Positions 43,795 to 54,140 of a stretch of 64,000 bases of DNA are shown here, piece by piece. The position numbers were made by a program, and so were the translations under genes. The DNA comes from Dinoroseobacter sp049800835 (GTDB lineage: Bacteria > Pseudomonadota > Alphaproteobacteria > Rhodobacterales > Rhodobacteraceae): positions 124,001 through 188,000 of the forward strand of contig NZ_JBNAFU010000006.1 of the NCBI RefSeq assembly GCF_049800835.1, in the 5' to 3' direction. Under the pieces are notes generated by a model. That model was not told the origin of the DNA. It did not search any database and worked only from the letters and a program-made list of their open reading frames with translations. Every line of letters starts with the position of its first letter. The stretch's first letter is position 1.

Positions 43795-44604
43795 ATGAAC
43801 GATCTGACACGCACTTTCCGCCATGTCTGTCTTGGTATGATGCTCGGCTTTGCCGCGACTTCTGCGTCTGCGCAGTTTCCTGATATAGACGCGGTCCTGC
43901 AGGTCGATGTTCTGCCTGGTTGGCGCGAAGCCGACGGGCGCCACATTGCTGGACTTCGGCTTCAGCTTGAGGATGGGTGGAAAACCTATTGGCGCGTGCC
44001 TGGAGAGGGGGGGATCCCGCCTCAGTTCGATCTCAGCGGGTCCGAAAACATTTCCGCCATGGTGCCGCATCTGCCGAAGCCCAAAGTGTATCGCGATCTC
44101 AACATGATCTCGATCGGGTATGGCGGGTCAGTGGTCTTTCCGCTTGAGTTCAGGACCTTGGATGCGGATGCGCCGATCCAGCTGCGGGGTCACGTCCGGC
44201 TTGGCGTGTGCGAGGCGATCTGTATTCCCGTTGATGTCCCGTTGAATGTGACGCTTGCGGCACCTGGGCAGCCAAGCCCGTCGATCAGCAAGGCGCTCAA
44301 ACAGGCTCCGACGCGCATTTCCGCCCAGCCGGACTGCCAGATCACTCCGATCGAGGACGGATTTCGGTTGAGCCTGAGCATGACTGTTCCTGCAAAGGCC
44401 GGAGAGTACCCGGTAATTGAACCGGCAAATCAAGCGGTCTGGGTCGCGACTTCGAAGACCTGGCGGGAAGGGACCGAATTGCGTGCCCAGGCGGATCTTT
44501 ATCCGCCAGAGAACGTCCCTTATGTTTTCGACCGAAGCGCTCTGCGCGTCACAGTGATTTCCGAGACAGCGGCTTACGAGCTCTTGGGATGTGTTGCGCG
44601 CTGA
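43795..44604 (+). CDS. DsbD N-terminal-domain-like periplasmic thiol protein
   Basis: A 269-residue exported protein: signal peptide ending ATSASAQ, then a beta-sandwich similar to DsbD-alpha. The Cys pair lies in GVCEAICIPV, with the aromatic context WKTYWRVPGEGGIPP upstream. It may receive electrons at the membrane and reduce periplasmic disulfides, but no transmembrane DsbD or CcdA partner gene is adjacent. Its last 31 bp overlap the convergent RND permease gene. Confidence 0.84.
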   Translation: MNDLTRTFRHVCLGMMLGFAATSASAQFPDIDAVLQVDVLPGWREADGRHIAGLRLQLEDGWKTYWRVPGEGGIPPQFDLSGSENISAMVPHLPKPKVYRDLNMISIGYGGSVVFPLEFRTLDADAPIQLRGHVRLGVCEAICIPVDVPLNVTLAAPGQPSPSISKALKQAPTRISAQPDCQITPIEDGFRLSLSMTVPAKAGEYPVIEPANQAVWVATSKTWREGTELRAQADLYPPENVPYVFDRSALRVTVISETAAYELLGCVAR

Positions 44605-47600
44605 CTGACGAAGGCGCGCAACGCGGCTCCCATCGTCCACGCCAGCAAGATCGCGGTGCCCCCAAGCACGAGAAATCCAAACAGCGCTTGTAACGGCAGG
44701 CTCAACGCATCTGGAACATAGCACGAAATAGTGCCGGGCAGTTCGCCGCGCGCGGCGGCAGACCCGAACGTTGCTGCGAAGGCAGTAAGAACACCCAGTG
44801 CGGCCAGAACGGTGGCGCCTCCGGACGCCCCGGCGCGCAGCGGACGTCTCACGCTGCGCTGGAACGCCGATACCTGTCTGCGGATGTCGCTTTGCATGGC
44901 CATGACGGCAGGTACCAGCACCAAGACCAACACCATGCCGAACCCCAGCCCGTAAACCAACGTTATGACAGTCGGCAGCAGGAATTGTGCTTGCTGTGAT
45001 CCCTCGTAAAGCAGGGGGGCAAGCCCGAGCACCGTGGTCAGAGTGGTCAAAAGAACGGGCCGCAGCCGATCGCTGGTTCCATCGATGATCGCCTGAGTGA
45101 GGCCGCGATCCACTCGGTATCGCTCGATCGACGTGATCAGCACGATCGAGTCATTTATGATAATCCCGGCCATGCCGATCAGCCCGACGATCGAGAACAT
45201 GGAAATGGGCACATCCCAGATATAGTGCCCCCAGATGGCGCCTATGAATCCAAACGGGATGACGATCATCACCACAATTGGACGGGTCCAGCTGGAAAAG
45301 ATCCAGGCCAGGCATAGGTAAATTCCCATCAAGCAGAGAATGTATCCCAGAGCGGCGTCGGACAGAAAATCGCTCTCTTGCTCTGCAAGCCCGGAATTGC
45401 GCCACCCGACACCGAAATCGCTCTCGATCCTTGGCATGATATCGGTTTCGATGGATCGTCTGATTTCCGCTGCGCGGCTCGCGTCATCCTGGTCAAGATC
45501 GCCGCTGACGGTGACAATGCGAAGCCCGTTTTCACGCCGGATGGTGGAGAATCCATCGCGCGTGGACACAGTCACCACGTCCGCAAGCGGGACATAATCT
45601 CCGGTGGCGGTTCGCAGAAGCGTACGTTCAAGAAAATCAGCATCGACATCGCTGTCGGGCAATTCCACGCGGATCGAAGCCGTCCTTGGCCCCAACGGAT
45701 ACGTCGCGGCCTCAATGCCGTTCAGGCGATTGCGAAGGACGCGGGCGAGATCCTCGACGGATATCCCGAGTTGCGCACCCCTTGGTGTCAGGTTGAGAAG
45801 CATTTCTTCCTTGTCGAAGGACAAACTGTCTTCGAGCGCCGAGGCCTCGGGGAAGCCAGACAATGCTGTTTTCAGGGCTTCGGATGCCTCTTTCAGGCGC
45901 GCGATATCTGCGCCAAAGAGTTCTATCGACAAGGCGTCGCCACCTCCGCCAGACCGCCAACCCCGGAAGCTGAGCGTTTCGAGCTTGGGGTGCCGTGGCA
46001 CGCTTCGTTGCAACTCGCCCACGAAATCGAACGAGGAATATGGGCGCAAGTCTGCATCGATCAGTTCAATCGCGATCGAGCCCATGAGATCGCGGTTCTT
46101 GTTCTCTGTTCCCGCAAGGCCGCGACCCGTGGTGCCGCCAACCTCTGTCATCACGAATTGAAGTGGGTTCAGACCGTGTTCTTCTTCATACTTTTTTCCA
46201 AGTGCCTCTGTTGCGGCCTGAACGCTTCGCATCATTTCCAACGTTTCGGCGCGTGTGGCTCCGGGCAGCATGGCGAAGTTGCCGCTCACCGATCCGCGCT
46301 CTGGCGAGTTGAAAAAACGCCACGTGACGTCCCCTCGCACGAACAGGGCCGCCTGTGCCAGAAGAAGGACAACCGCCCCCGCGAACACCGGGTACCGCGC
46401 CCAGATCACGAGCCGCAACAGCTTGCGGAAGGGATAGGCGCGAACCCAGTCTAAGCCGCGGTTCACCTGCCGTGACGGCCAGTCGTACCAGTGTTCCTTG
46501 GCCGAATGGGCCAAGGCATGGGCCATGTGATTTGGCAGGATCAGAAAGCATTCCACCAAGGAGGCGATCAGAACCGCGATCACGGTAAAAGGGATGTCGC
46601 TGACCAGACGCCCGAACCAGCCATCGACAGATGTGAGGGCAAAGAATGCGATGATCGTCGTCAACGTTGCGGAGAAAACCGGCGCCGACATGATCTTGGC
46701 CGCATTTTCGGCGGCGACGACCGGAGCCTCCCCCAGGACGCGGGCGCGGTAATCCGCGTGTTCCCCCACAACGATCGCGTCGTCGACCACGATTCCCAAA
46801 GTGATGATCAACGCAAAAAGCGACACCATGTTGAGCGTCAGGCCGCCGAGATACATCAGACCGACCGCTGTCAGCATCGCGACCGGAATACCGGCCGCGA
46901 CCCAGAAAGCCGTTCGCGCGTTCAGAAACAGGAACAACAGGCCGACAACCAGCGTGAGGCCGAGCAGTCCGTTGTCCAGCAGGATGTTCAGGCGCGCTGT
47001 GATCGCTTCCGCGCGGGTGCGGATCAGCTCGACACGTACGCCCTCAGGCAAGCTGGCTTCAAACTCTGCGGCAACCTCCTCGACCAGTTTCTGAACTCCG
47101 ATCGCATCGCCTTGGGCATTGCGGTCGATCCGGATGGACATTGCGCGGTTCTCGCCGACGTAATAGGCGCGTTCCCGATCCACGGCACCCACCGAAACGC
47201 GGGCCACATCGCCAATTGTCAGAAGGCTTCCGTCCTCCTGAGTGCGCAGCACAATGGCTTCGATGGCTTCGGCACTTCGGGTGTCTGACCCGGTGCGGAC
47301 GCGTGCAGCTCCATCCGCAACATCCCCTGACGGCGTACTGGTGGCCTCTGCCCGGATCGCGTCTGCGATCTCGGCCATGCTCAGGTCATACTGCAGTAAG
47401 GCAACTGTGGGGACTTCGACCACCGTTTCCGGGTCCGCGATACCGCGTATCGTGGCGCGCGTGACCCCTGCGCGGAACAGGTTCTGCACAAACTCGTCCG
47501 CGAAGCGTGCCAGTTGGTCAACGCCGACGGGTCCGTGAATCACGACGTCCGTAACCCGGTCCCGCCATGTCCCAAGGCGCACACTCGGGTCTTCCGCATC

Positions 47601-47966
47601 CTCGGGCAGGGTCGTTACGCCGTCGACGACCGTCTGAACATCGTCGGCAGCGCGGGTCATGTCCCAGTCTGGCTCGAACTCCAACTCGATCGAGGCACGG
47701 CCTTCTCTGGCGACAGAACTCACCCGCGTCACACCGTCCACGGCCAAAAGGTCCGCTTCGAGGACTTCGATGATCGCGGTATCGACATCTTCCGGTCCGG
47801 CCCCATCCCAGTTGACGGTGATGTCAACCTCGTCAGTGACAACGTCAGGGAAGAACTGGGCGCGCATTTGCGGCGCGAGGGCTGCTCCCATGCCAATCGA
47901 CAAGAGCAGCAGCAAGTTCGCGGCGGTGCGGTGTCGGGTAAAGTAAGACAGAAGACCGCCGAGCAC
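44574..47966 (-). CDS. RND-family efflux permease
   Basis: A proton-driven inner-membrane pump of about 1130 residues with the usual two repeats of six helices and two large periplasmic loops (FFPDVVTDEVDITVNWDGAG; GIVVDDAIVVGEHADY). The start is taken as GTG at 47966, 4 bp after the adaptor stop and 8 bp after AAGGCGG; TTG at 47993 would overlap the adaptor by 23 bp. The adaptor is encoded just upstream; no outer-membrane channel gene is nearby, so a TolC-like protein from elsewhere would be used. Substrates unknown. Confidence 0.93.
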   Translation of the reverse strand: MLGGLLSYFTRHRTAANLLLLLSIGMGAALAPQMRAQFFPDVVTDEVDITVNWDGAGPEDVDTAIIEVLEADLLAVDGVTRVSSVAREGRASIELEFEPDWDMTRAADDVQTVVDGVTTLPEDAEDPSVRLGTWRDRVTDVVIHGPVGVDQLARFADEFVQNLFRAGVTRATIRGIADPETVVEVPTVALLQYDLSMAEIADAIRAEATSTPSGDVADGAARVRTGSDTRSAEAIEAIVLRTQEDGSLLTIGDVARVSVGAVDRERAYYVGENRAMSIRIDRNAQGDAIGVQKLVEEVAAEFEASLPEGVRVELIRTRAEAITARLNILLDNGLLGLTLVVGLLFLFLNARTAFWVAAGIPVAMLTAVGLMYLGGLTLNMVSLFALIITLGIVVDDAIVVGEHADYRARVLGEAPVVAAENAAKIMSAPVFSATLTTIIAFFALTSVDGWFGRLVSDIPFTVIAVLIASLVECFLILPNHMAHALAHSAKEHWYDWPSRQVNRGLDWVRAYPFRKLLRLVIWARYPVFAGAVVLLLAQAALFVRGDVTWRFFNSPERGSVSGNFAMLPGATRAETLEMMRSVQAATEALGKKYEEEHGLNPLQFVMTEVGGTTGRGLAGTENKNRDLMGSIAIELIDADLRPYSSFDFVGELQRSVPRHPKLETLSFRGWRSGGGGDALSIELFGADIARLKEASEALKTALSGFPEASALEDSLSFDKEEMLLNLTPRGAQLGISVEDLARVLRNRLNGIEAATYPLGPRTASIRVELPDSDVDADFLERTLLRTATGDYVPLADVVTVSTRDGFSTIRRENGLRIVTVSGDLDQDDASRAAEIRRSIETDIMPRIESDFGVGWRNSGLAEQESDFLSDAALGYILCLMGIYLCLAWIFSSWTRPIVVMIVIPFGFIGAIWGHYIWDVPISMFSIVGLIGMAGIIINDSIVLITSIERYRVDRGLTQAIIDGTSDRLRPVLLTTLTTVLGLAPLLYEGSQQAQFLLPTVITLVYGLGFGMVLVLVLVPAVMAMQSDIRRQVSAFQRSVRRPLRAGASGGATVLAALGVLTAFAATFGSAAARGELPGTISCYVPDALSLPLQALFGFLVLGGTAILLAWTMGAALRAFVSQRATHPKSS

Positions 47967-47970
47967 CGCG

Positions 47971-49449
47971 TTATCCGCCTTCTCGTGCTTCAATCCGAGT
48001 GATCAGTTCAGCGGGTACTTGCTCTGCACGGAGCCGCACGAGAAAACGGTCTTTCGCTGGTTGCTGCAACTGCGTGCTTGCCTCGACAATCGAAACCAGC
48101 TCGGCACGGCGCGCTGCGTCGAGCGTGATCATCGGTACGGCGCTGGCCTGATCGCCCGGAGCAGCTTGTGCCGTTTCCGCCAAGGGTCGGATCGGGCGGA
48201 TCTTGATACCCGCGCCAAGCAGCGGGGTCAGCTGTGTCACGATTTCGAGGCCGTCCAAAGCCGCAGCGTCTATCAAGACCTCGTCCCCGATACGCCGCAG
48301 CAAGGACACCTGCATCTGCCGGAGGCGGTCATCCTCGCCAAGGACCATGACGTAACTGTCGGGCGTCAAGGCGCTGGCTGGCAGCTGCGCCACGTTCGCC
48401 AACGGCGGCTCACTGACCGTGATGGTGACGAAATCGCCGGGCTGGAATCCACGGCTTGTCGCAAGTGTCGCGAAGAGCTGTCGCCCTGTCTGGCCGTCGG
48501 CCACCTGCGCGGCAACTCCGGTCAGCGTGCCTTGTGTGACGATCTGCGATCCCTGAACATCCAGCGAGACCGTGACTTCCGTTGGCAAGAGCACGCCACG
48601 GTCGTCCAGCAAGCGCAGATACTGGGCCGAGGCGATGCGGAAGCTTGCCTCCAGAAGGTCTGGATCAATCAGGGTCGCGAGCCGCTCGTTCTCTGCCACC
48701 CGTGTTCCGGTTTCCGCCACGACCTCGGTAAAGGCCCCGTCGAACGGGGCACGAACCACCGTTTCCGACAAAAGCCTCTCCGCCTCTGCAAGATCGATCC
48801 GACGGCGGGACAGGTCTGTACCGGCTTGCTCGATCCGCGCTTCGGCATCGGCCACGGCCTGACGGCGTGAGAAAACTGTTTGGTTGATTGCGGCTTCCGC
48901 CAATGCTGCAGTTTCTACGGAAGCATCAGATCCGAAGCCACGATCGCGCAGGTCAATCTGACGGGCGAGTGCCTGAGATCGCAGATCCGCCTGAGACGTC
49001 GCCGAAGCCAATTCGTCCTGCGCGAGCAGATACGCGCGCTCCGCATCGATCAACTCGTTCTCGGCATCCTCAAGGTCGGCACGCGCCGTGGCCAGTTGCG
49101 TTTCTGCATCTGCGGGGTCGATACGGACAACAACGTCTCCGGCAGCAATCGAGCGGCCCTCCCGAAAGGCGGGGTGCGCTTCTTCGATCCAACCGCTGGT
49201 GGGGGCCCTCAGCTCCAGTTCGCGGAGACTGCGCAACTCCCCGTAAGCGATGAGTTTGGGGGTAATCTCTTGTGGGGTGATGCGTTGGACAGGCGCTGCA
49301 TAAACGCGCTCTCGCTCGCTGCGCGGAGCGGCTTCGCGGGCGGCGCGATCTGCCAGTGCAGATTGCAGGTTGAGCACTCCGTACCCGATCAGCCCCAGTG
49401 TGAGGCCGAGCAGGGCAAGACCGATCAGGCTACGCGTAAGAAATCGCAT
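47971..49449 (-). CDS. RND efflux periplasmic adaptor (HlyD/membrane-fusion family)
   Basis: A 492-residue inner-membrane-anchored adaptor that links the permease to an outer-membrane duct. The start is the ATG at 49449 (MRFLTRSLIGLALLG, membrane helix). The lipoyl-like and hairpin parts follow (ELRAPTSGWIEEAHPAFREG; long coiled coil at about 110-240), then VVRAPFDGAFTEVVAETGTRV. The longer upstream reading lacks homology. It is followed by the RND permease with only a 4-bp gap. Confidence 0.92.
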   Translation of the reverse strand: MRFLTRSLIGLALLGLTLGLIGYGVLNLQSALADRAAREAAPRSERERVYAAPVQRITPQEITPKLIAYGELRSLRELELRAPTSGWIEEAHPAFREGRSIAAGDVVVRIDPADAETQLATARADLEDAENELIDAERAYLLAQDELASATSQADLRSQALARQIDLRDRGFGSDASVETAALAEAAINQTVFSRRQAVADAEARIEQAGTDLSRRRIDLAEAERLLSETVVRAPFDGAFTEVVAETGTRVAENERLATLIDPDLLEASFRIASAQYLRLLDDRGVLLPTEVTVSLDVQGSQIVTQGTLTGVAAQVADGQTGRQLFATLATSRGFQPGDFVTITVSEPPLANVAQLPASALTPDSYVMVLGEDDRLRQMQVSLLRRIGDEVLIDAAALDGLEIVTQLTPLLGAGIKIRPIRPLAETAQAAPGDQASAVPMITLDAARRAELVSIVEASTQLQQPAKDRFLVRLRAEQVPAELITRIEAREGG

Positions 49450-49525
49450 CGCTGGGAAAGTCCACGTTAAGCTTGAACAAAGATAGGCTGCGAAACGTAT
49501 TTGCACAACGAAACGCGCCGGTTTG

Positions 49526-49858
49526 TTACCCCAACAGGGCCAAAGCGCCGAACAATGTGACCGCCCCGCATAGGATTGAGAGCAGGGCGTTTTTTGACCA
49601 GACACCCACAGCAAGCGTTACAGCGGCTGCCGCAAGGCGTGCCGGATCGATCGCGCCGTTGGTCGCCTCCGGCCAGACCACCAGAGGGGCGATCAGCGCC
49701 GGCAACACCCCGACAGCCGTATACCGCAGATGCCTCAGCACCCATTCCGGCAAATCCCGTCCACCCAAGGCGCCCAGAAAGCTGTAGCGCAATCCGAGCG
49801 TTCCAATGCCGAGAAACACGATGATCATCCAGATCGTTGGCGCAGATAGTTCGATCAT
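49526..49858 (-). CDS. azlD: AzlD-family branched-chain amino-acid export subunit
   Basis: A 110-residue membrane protein starting MIELSAPTIWMIIVFLGIGT with four hydrophobic segments, ending in the KNALLSILCG region. It is the small partner of AzlC, whose stop overlaps this start by 4 nt (ATGA). Together they export branched-chain or analogous amino acids. Confidence 0.86.
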   Translation of the reverse strand: MIELSAPTIWMIIVFLGIGTLGLRYSFLGALGGRDLPEWVLRHLRYTAVGVLPALIAPLVVWPEATNGAIDPARLAAAAVTLAVGVWSKNALLSILCGAVTLFGALALLG

Positions 49859-50559
49859 GCCCGCGCCGTTCGTGTTTGCCAAAGTTCCACGCGCGCTCCA
49901 ACCAGGATCGCGATCAACGCCGCGACAATCGTCCCCAGGCTGAAGGGCAGGTTGACAAAGACCAGTGCGCCAATAACCGCTGTCACTGCGGCGGCTACGT
50001 GGGGCAGGCTGCGCAGAGCCGGTCCTATCAATGCCAGAAACGTAATGGGAATCGCAAAGTCGAGCGCGAAATCCTGTGGGATGCGTGTTCCCACCACGGC
50101 CCCGATCCAGGTTGCACCGTACCAGGGCAGGCAGACCGGGCACAGCGTACCTATGAAGAACGCGAACTTTTGATCCGCACTCATCTCAGGGTTTTCATCA
50201 AACTGTTGACTGGAGACGGCAAAGGTCTGGTCGACCATGAAGTAGGCTGCCAGAACCTTTTGCCACCCGACGCGCGTACCCAGATGCGGGGCTATCGCGG
50301 CAGAATACATCGCCATGCGCAGATTGACCGCGAGGGCGGATGCCAGAACCACGATCACCGGGGCCTGTTCCGTCATCAGTTGCACCGCGGTGAACTGTGC
50401 GGCCCCGGCGATGACAAGAACAGAGAACCCCATCACCTGCGCCAGATCGAGTCCGGCTTCGGTGCCGACCACGCCGAAAAGCATCCCGAATGGGACGACA
50501 ACCAGAAGGAATGGGGCACCGGCACGAACGCCTGCCCAGAAATGGTTTGAAAGCGACAT
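49855..50559 (-). CDS. azlC: AzlC-family ABC-type/permease for branched-chain amino acids
   Basis: A 234-residue membrane protein with the AzlC marks AQVMGFSVLVIAGAAQFTAVQL and the MAMYSAAIAPHLG segment. It has five or six hydrophobic segments. In Bacillus azlCD exports 4-azaleucine. Its ATG at 50559 has an upstream region shared with the gene at 50.6-51.7 kb, on the same strand. Confidence 0.9.
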   Translation of the reverse strand: MSLSNHFWAGVRAGAPFLLVVVPFGMLFGVVGTEAGLDLAQVMGFSVLVIAGAAQFTAVQLMTEQAPVIVVLASALAVNLRMAMYSAAIAPHLGTRVGWQKVLAAYFMVDQTFAVSSQQFDENPEMSADQKFAFFIGTLCPVCLPWYGATWIGAVVGTRIPQDFALDFAIPITFLALIGPALRSLPHVAAAVTAVIGALVFVNLPFSLGTIVAALIAILVGARVELWQTRTARA

Positions 50560-50611
50560 CTTGGACCTCGGGGCAACCGCTAGGCCATCCGGAAACCCGC
50601 TGCAAGACCTG

Positions 50612-51655
50612 CTATTCGAAGGTGCGCGTCACACGGCCCAGTAGCATGAAAGCGCGTGCGGAGCGGGTTTCGGCCAGTTTCGCGATCTCCTCGTCACTGG
50701 CCTGTTCCGCAAAAGCCGCGAAAGTCTTGTCGAAGTGACGCAGGAAGTGATGCGCTGTATCGCGAAAAATGGGATCGCTTTTCATGCGCGCGGCCGTCAG
50801 CGCAAGGCAGGACCGGTCGCGTATGCCCCCCAGCGCCGAAACCGCGCGTCCGCGTTCGCCTTCTGCAAACCGCCGCCAGACTTCGGGTTTGGCGCGATCC
50901 GGGCGCAGGTCGTCCATGTAGATTCCATCCTCGGACATCAGCGTCAGCATATCCTGCGCCGACCGGATCAAGGGGCCGACATTGCGATCCTCGAGGGCAA
51001 GCCGCAGGGCACGAAAGCCCTCGCGATCCTCGGTGGTTTCCGGAAAATTCGCGGCGCGGATGAACTCTGATACGGAGATCGGCTCACGCAGATCCTCCGA
51101 CGGGACGCCAAGCGCCAGAGATGTCTGATCCTCTGTCTGACCCGGCGCCCGCGGAGGCGTCGGCAAGGCCGCCTTGCGTTCAGACACGGGCATGTCCATC
51201 CCGCGTCGACTGGCAAAGCTGACAAGCGCGGTTTCGGTGTGTTTTGCCACTTGCGCGATCTCATCAATCTTCTTTTCGACCTCGGGCTTCACGCCGCGGC
51301 TGGCAGAGCGGTTCTGTTCGACGACTGTTTCGCGCATCGCAGCGATAGCGCCTTGCAGACGGTCCGCCTCGTCCCGCATGACGCGGGCTGTGCGGGCCAC
51401 CGAGGCCGCTACCCAGATCAGCGCAATGGGCAGGAAAACTGCCAGCAGGATCATGATCATGCCCAGCCCGGTGCCCCCAGATTGCGCAAGACTTTCACCG
51501 AGGTCGAGAGTGAAGAACAAAAACAGGATCGCGATGAGCCACAGCAGGCTCAGGCTGAGCGCAATGACTTCAATCGCGGTGATCGCGGGCTTTGATTGCG
51601 CAGGCGCAAGAGACGCGAGGTCGAGACGCGCAGAGGGTTCTTTCTGGTCTGGCAT
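50612..51655 (-). CDS. Hypothetical membrane protein with coiled-coil and helical C-domain
   Basis: A 347-residue protein with two adjacent hydrophobic segments (about 28-50 and 62-88), a short coiled coil (RVMRDEADRLQGAIAAMRE) and a C-terminal alpha-helical part (FIRAANFPETTEDREGF onward). No family was recognised; the type is common in Roseobacter genomes near greA. It lies 27 bp downstream of greA on the same strand. Confidence 0.72.
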   Translation of the reverse strand: MPDQKEPSARLDLASLAPAQSKPAITAIEVIALSLSLLWLIAILFLFFTLDLGESLAQSGGTGLGMIMILLAVFLPIALIWVAASVARTARVMRDEADRLQGAIAAMRETVVEQNRSASRGVKPEVEKKIDEIAQVAKHTETALVSFASRRGMDMPVSERKAALPTPPRAPGQTEDQTSLALGVPSEDLREPISVSEFIRAANFPETTEDREGFRALRLALEDRNVGPLIRSAQDMLTLMSEDGIYMDDLRPDRAKPEVWRRFAEGERGRAVSALGGIRDRSCLALTAARMKSDPIFRDTAHHFLRHFDKTFAAFAEQASDEEIAKLAETRSARAFMLLGRVTRTFE

Positions 51656-51682
51656 CCTGAGGCCTGTCCTGATGCGGTTCGC

Positions 51683-52153
51683 CTACTTGTACTCGATTTC
51701 GAGGATTTCGTAAGACTTAACGCCACCGGGTGTACGGACATCGACGCTGTCGCCCTCATCCTTGCCGATCAACGCGCGTGCGATGGGTGATTTCAGGTTC
51801 AGAAGCCCTTTCTCGATGTCCGCTTCGGCTTCGCCCACAATCTGATAGGTTTTCTCTTCGTCCGTGTCCTCATCCACAATGGTGATTGTGGCTCCGAACT
51901 TGATCGGACCTGACAGGGTTGCCGGATTGATGACCTGCGCAAGCGACAGCATGGCCTCAAGCTCCTTGATCCGGCCCTCGATAAAGCTCTGCTTTTCGCG
52001 CGCTGCGTGGTACTCGGCATTCTCCGACAGGTCGCCATGTTCGCGTGCTTCCGCAATCGCCTTGATCACGGCGGGCCGCTCCACGCTTTTCAGCGTCTTG
52101 AGTTCTGCATCCAGCGCCGCGTGACCTTTCTGGGTCATCGGGATCTTGTCCAT
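51683..52153 (-). CDS. greA: Transcription elongation factor GreA
   Basis: A 156-residue secondary-channel factor that rescues backtracked RNA polymerase by stimulating transcript cleavage. The N-terminal coiled-coil has EHGDLSENAEYHAAREKQ with the acidic tip, and the C-terminal domain has VDVRTPGGVKSYEILEIEY. The ATG at 52153 gives the family length; the longer reading upstream is unrelated. It is divergent from the ETF-QO gene. Confidence 0.96.
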   Translation of the reverse strand: MDKIPMTQKGHAALDAELKTLKSVERPAVIKAIAEAREHGDLSENAEYHAAREKQSFIEGRIKELEAMLSLAQVINPATLSGPIKFGATITIVDEDTDEEKTYQIVGEAEADIEKGLLNLKSPIARALIGKDEGDSVDVRTPGGVKSYEILEIEYK

Positions 52154-52376
52154 TTGTCTTTCCTCTGACGAGAGCGTCACACCTGAAGACCTGACCTTAA
52201 TGATGCCGTCGCCCGCCGCAAGGCCCAGAATTTTCTGCGACGTTGCGACAGTTGCCGGGGCGCCGTGGCGACACAATTGACCCCTTGAGCGCGCACCGTT
52301 ACCTGTGTGCCGGATTTTGTAGACAGCCTCCCGCCGGGATTCCGCCCGGCTCCGAGCCAAAGCCGAGTGAGACCGA

Positions 52377-54026
52377 ATGACCGAAGTGACACGCGAAGCC
52401 ATGGAATACGATGTCGTGATCGTGGGTGCAGGCCCTGCTGGCCTGAGTGCAGCGATCCGATTGAAACAGCTCGACGCCGATCTGAATGTCGTGGTGCTGG
52501 AGAAGGGTTCAGAGGTTGGCGCACATATCCTGTCGGGTGCCGTGCTCGACCCGGTTGGTATCGATGCACTGATCCCCGACTGGAAAGACAAGGGCGCGCC
52601 GATCACCGTTCCGGTCAAGGATGACAAGTTCTACATGCTGGGCGAAGCGGGCCAGGTACGCATCCCCAATTTCCCGATGCCGCCCCTTATGAACAACCAT
52701 GGGAATTACATCGTCTCGATGGGCAATGTCTGTCGCTGGATGGCGGAACAGGCCGAGGAACTGGGCGTGGAGGTCTTCCCCGGCATGGCCTGTTCAGAGC
52801 TGGTGTACGGTGACAAGGGAGAGGTCAAAGGGGTTGTCGCGGGCGAGTTTGGCAAGAACCCCGATGGTACCCCAGGCGACGCCTATGAACCGGGTATGGA
52901 GCTGCACGGCAAGTATGTCTTCCTCGGCGAAGGTGTACGCGGTTCGCTCAGCAAGCAGGTGATAGAGAAGTATGACCTGTCGATGGGGCGCGAGCCGCAG
53001 AAATACGGACTCGGCATGAAAGAAATCTGGGAGGTCGATCCGGCAAAACACCGCGAAGGGTCGGTCACGCACACGATGGGATGGCCGCTCGGGTCCAATG
53101 CCGGGGGTGGTTCATTCATTTATCACCTTGATAACAATCAGGTTTATGTTGGGTTCGTGGTGCACTTGAATTACCAGAATCCGCACTTCTTCCCCTACAT
53201 GGAATTTCAGCGTTTCAAGCATCACCCGATGGTTGCGGAGCTCTTGAAGGGCGGCAAGCGGGTCGCATATGGCGCGCGTGCCATCTCGGAGGGCGGATAC
53301 CAGTCCATGCCCAAATCGGTTTTTCCCGGCGGCGCTTTGCTGGGCTGCTCGGTGGGCCTCGTGAACGTGCCTCGGATCAAGGGCAATCATAACGCGATGC
53401 TGTCCGGCAAGGCAGCGGCAGAGGCTGCATTTGAGGCGATCAAGGCCGGGCGGTCTAGCGACGAGTTGAAATCCTATGAAGCGGAACTTCGCGACGGGCC
53501 TGTTGGCAAGGACCTCAAGCGTGTCCGCAACGTCAAGCCGCTCTGGTCCAAATACGGGCTGACGGCGTCCCTGATGCTTGGCGGGTTCGACATGTGGACC
53601 AACACAGCGGGCTTTTCGATCTTCGGAACACTCAAACATGGAAAATCCGACGCCGAGGCAACTGGCAAAGCGTCGGCATTCGAGCCCATTGACTATCCGA
53701 AGCCGGATGGCGTCTTGAGTTTCGACCGTCTGACAAATGTCTCGTTCTCTTTCACCAATCATGAAGAGCAACAACCAGCCCACTTGCAACTCGCCGATCC
53801 GGCCAAGGCAATCAGTGTTGACTGGTCAGATTACGCGGGTCCCTCGTCGCGCTACTGTCCGGCCGGCGTTTACGAGTTCGTGCAGGAAGAAAACAAGCCG
53901 ACACGGTTTGTGATCAACTTTCAGAACTGCGTGCACTGCAAGACCTGCGATATCAAAGACCCGGCTCAGAATATCACCTGGACCACGCCTCAGGGTGGCG
54001 AAGGGCCGAATTATCCGAATATGTGA
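52377..54026 (+). CDS. Electron-transfer flavoprotein-ubiquinone oxidoreductase
   Basis: A 549-residue membrane-associated enzyme that takes electrons from ETF (fed by acyl-CoA dehydrogenases such as the one at 39.5-41.2 kb) to ubiquinone. It has the FAD site DVVIVGAGPAGLSAAIRL near the start, and the 4Fe-4S ligands in CPAGVYEF and NCVHCKTCDIKDP near the C-terminus. The ATG is at 52377; a second ATG 7 codons in (MEYDVVIVG) is an alternative. Confidence 0.97.
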   Translation: MTEVTREAMEYDVVIVGAGPAGLSAAIRLKQLDADLNVVVLEKGSEVGAHILSGAVLDPVGIDALIPDWKDKGAPITVPVKDDKFYMLGEAGQVRIPNFPMPPLMNNHGNYIVSMGNVCRWMAEQAEELGVEVFPGMACSELVYGDKGEVKGVVAGEFGKNPDGTPGDAYEPGMELHGKYVFLGEGVRGSLSKQVIEKYDLSMGREPQKYGLGMKEIWEVDPAKHREGSVTHTMGWPLGSNAGGGSFIYHLDNNQVYVGFVVHLNYQNPHFFPYMEFQRFKHHPMVAELLKGGKRVAYGARAISEGGYQSMPKSVFPGGALLGCSVGLVNVPRIKGNHNAMLSGKAAAEAAFEAIKAGRSSDELKSYEAELRDGPVGKDLKRVRNVKPLWSKYGLTASLMLGGFDMWTNTAGFSIFGTLKHGKSDAEATGKASAFEPIDYPKPDGVLSFDRLTNVSFSFTNHEEQQPAHLQLADPAKAISVDWSDYAGPSSRYCPAGVYEFVQEENKPTRFVINFQNCVHCKTCDIKDPAQNITWTTPQGGEGPNYPNM

Positions 54027-54140
54027 GTGAATTTCGCGTGAAACGTACGTTGGCGGCGCGTCCATTCGGGCGCGCCGCATTGCGTTACGGTCGGCCGGGG
54101 GCTACCTTTTTGCGAAGCTCACGCACCGAAAGGGTCCTTC

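Noticed and set aside
45378..46454. 358-codon frame opposite the RND permease
   Set aside because: No family features; antisense shadow of a conserved gene.
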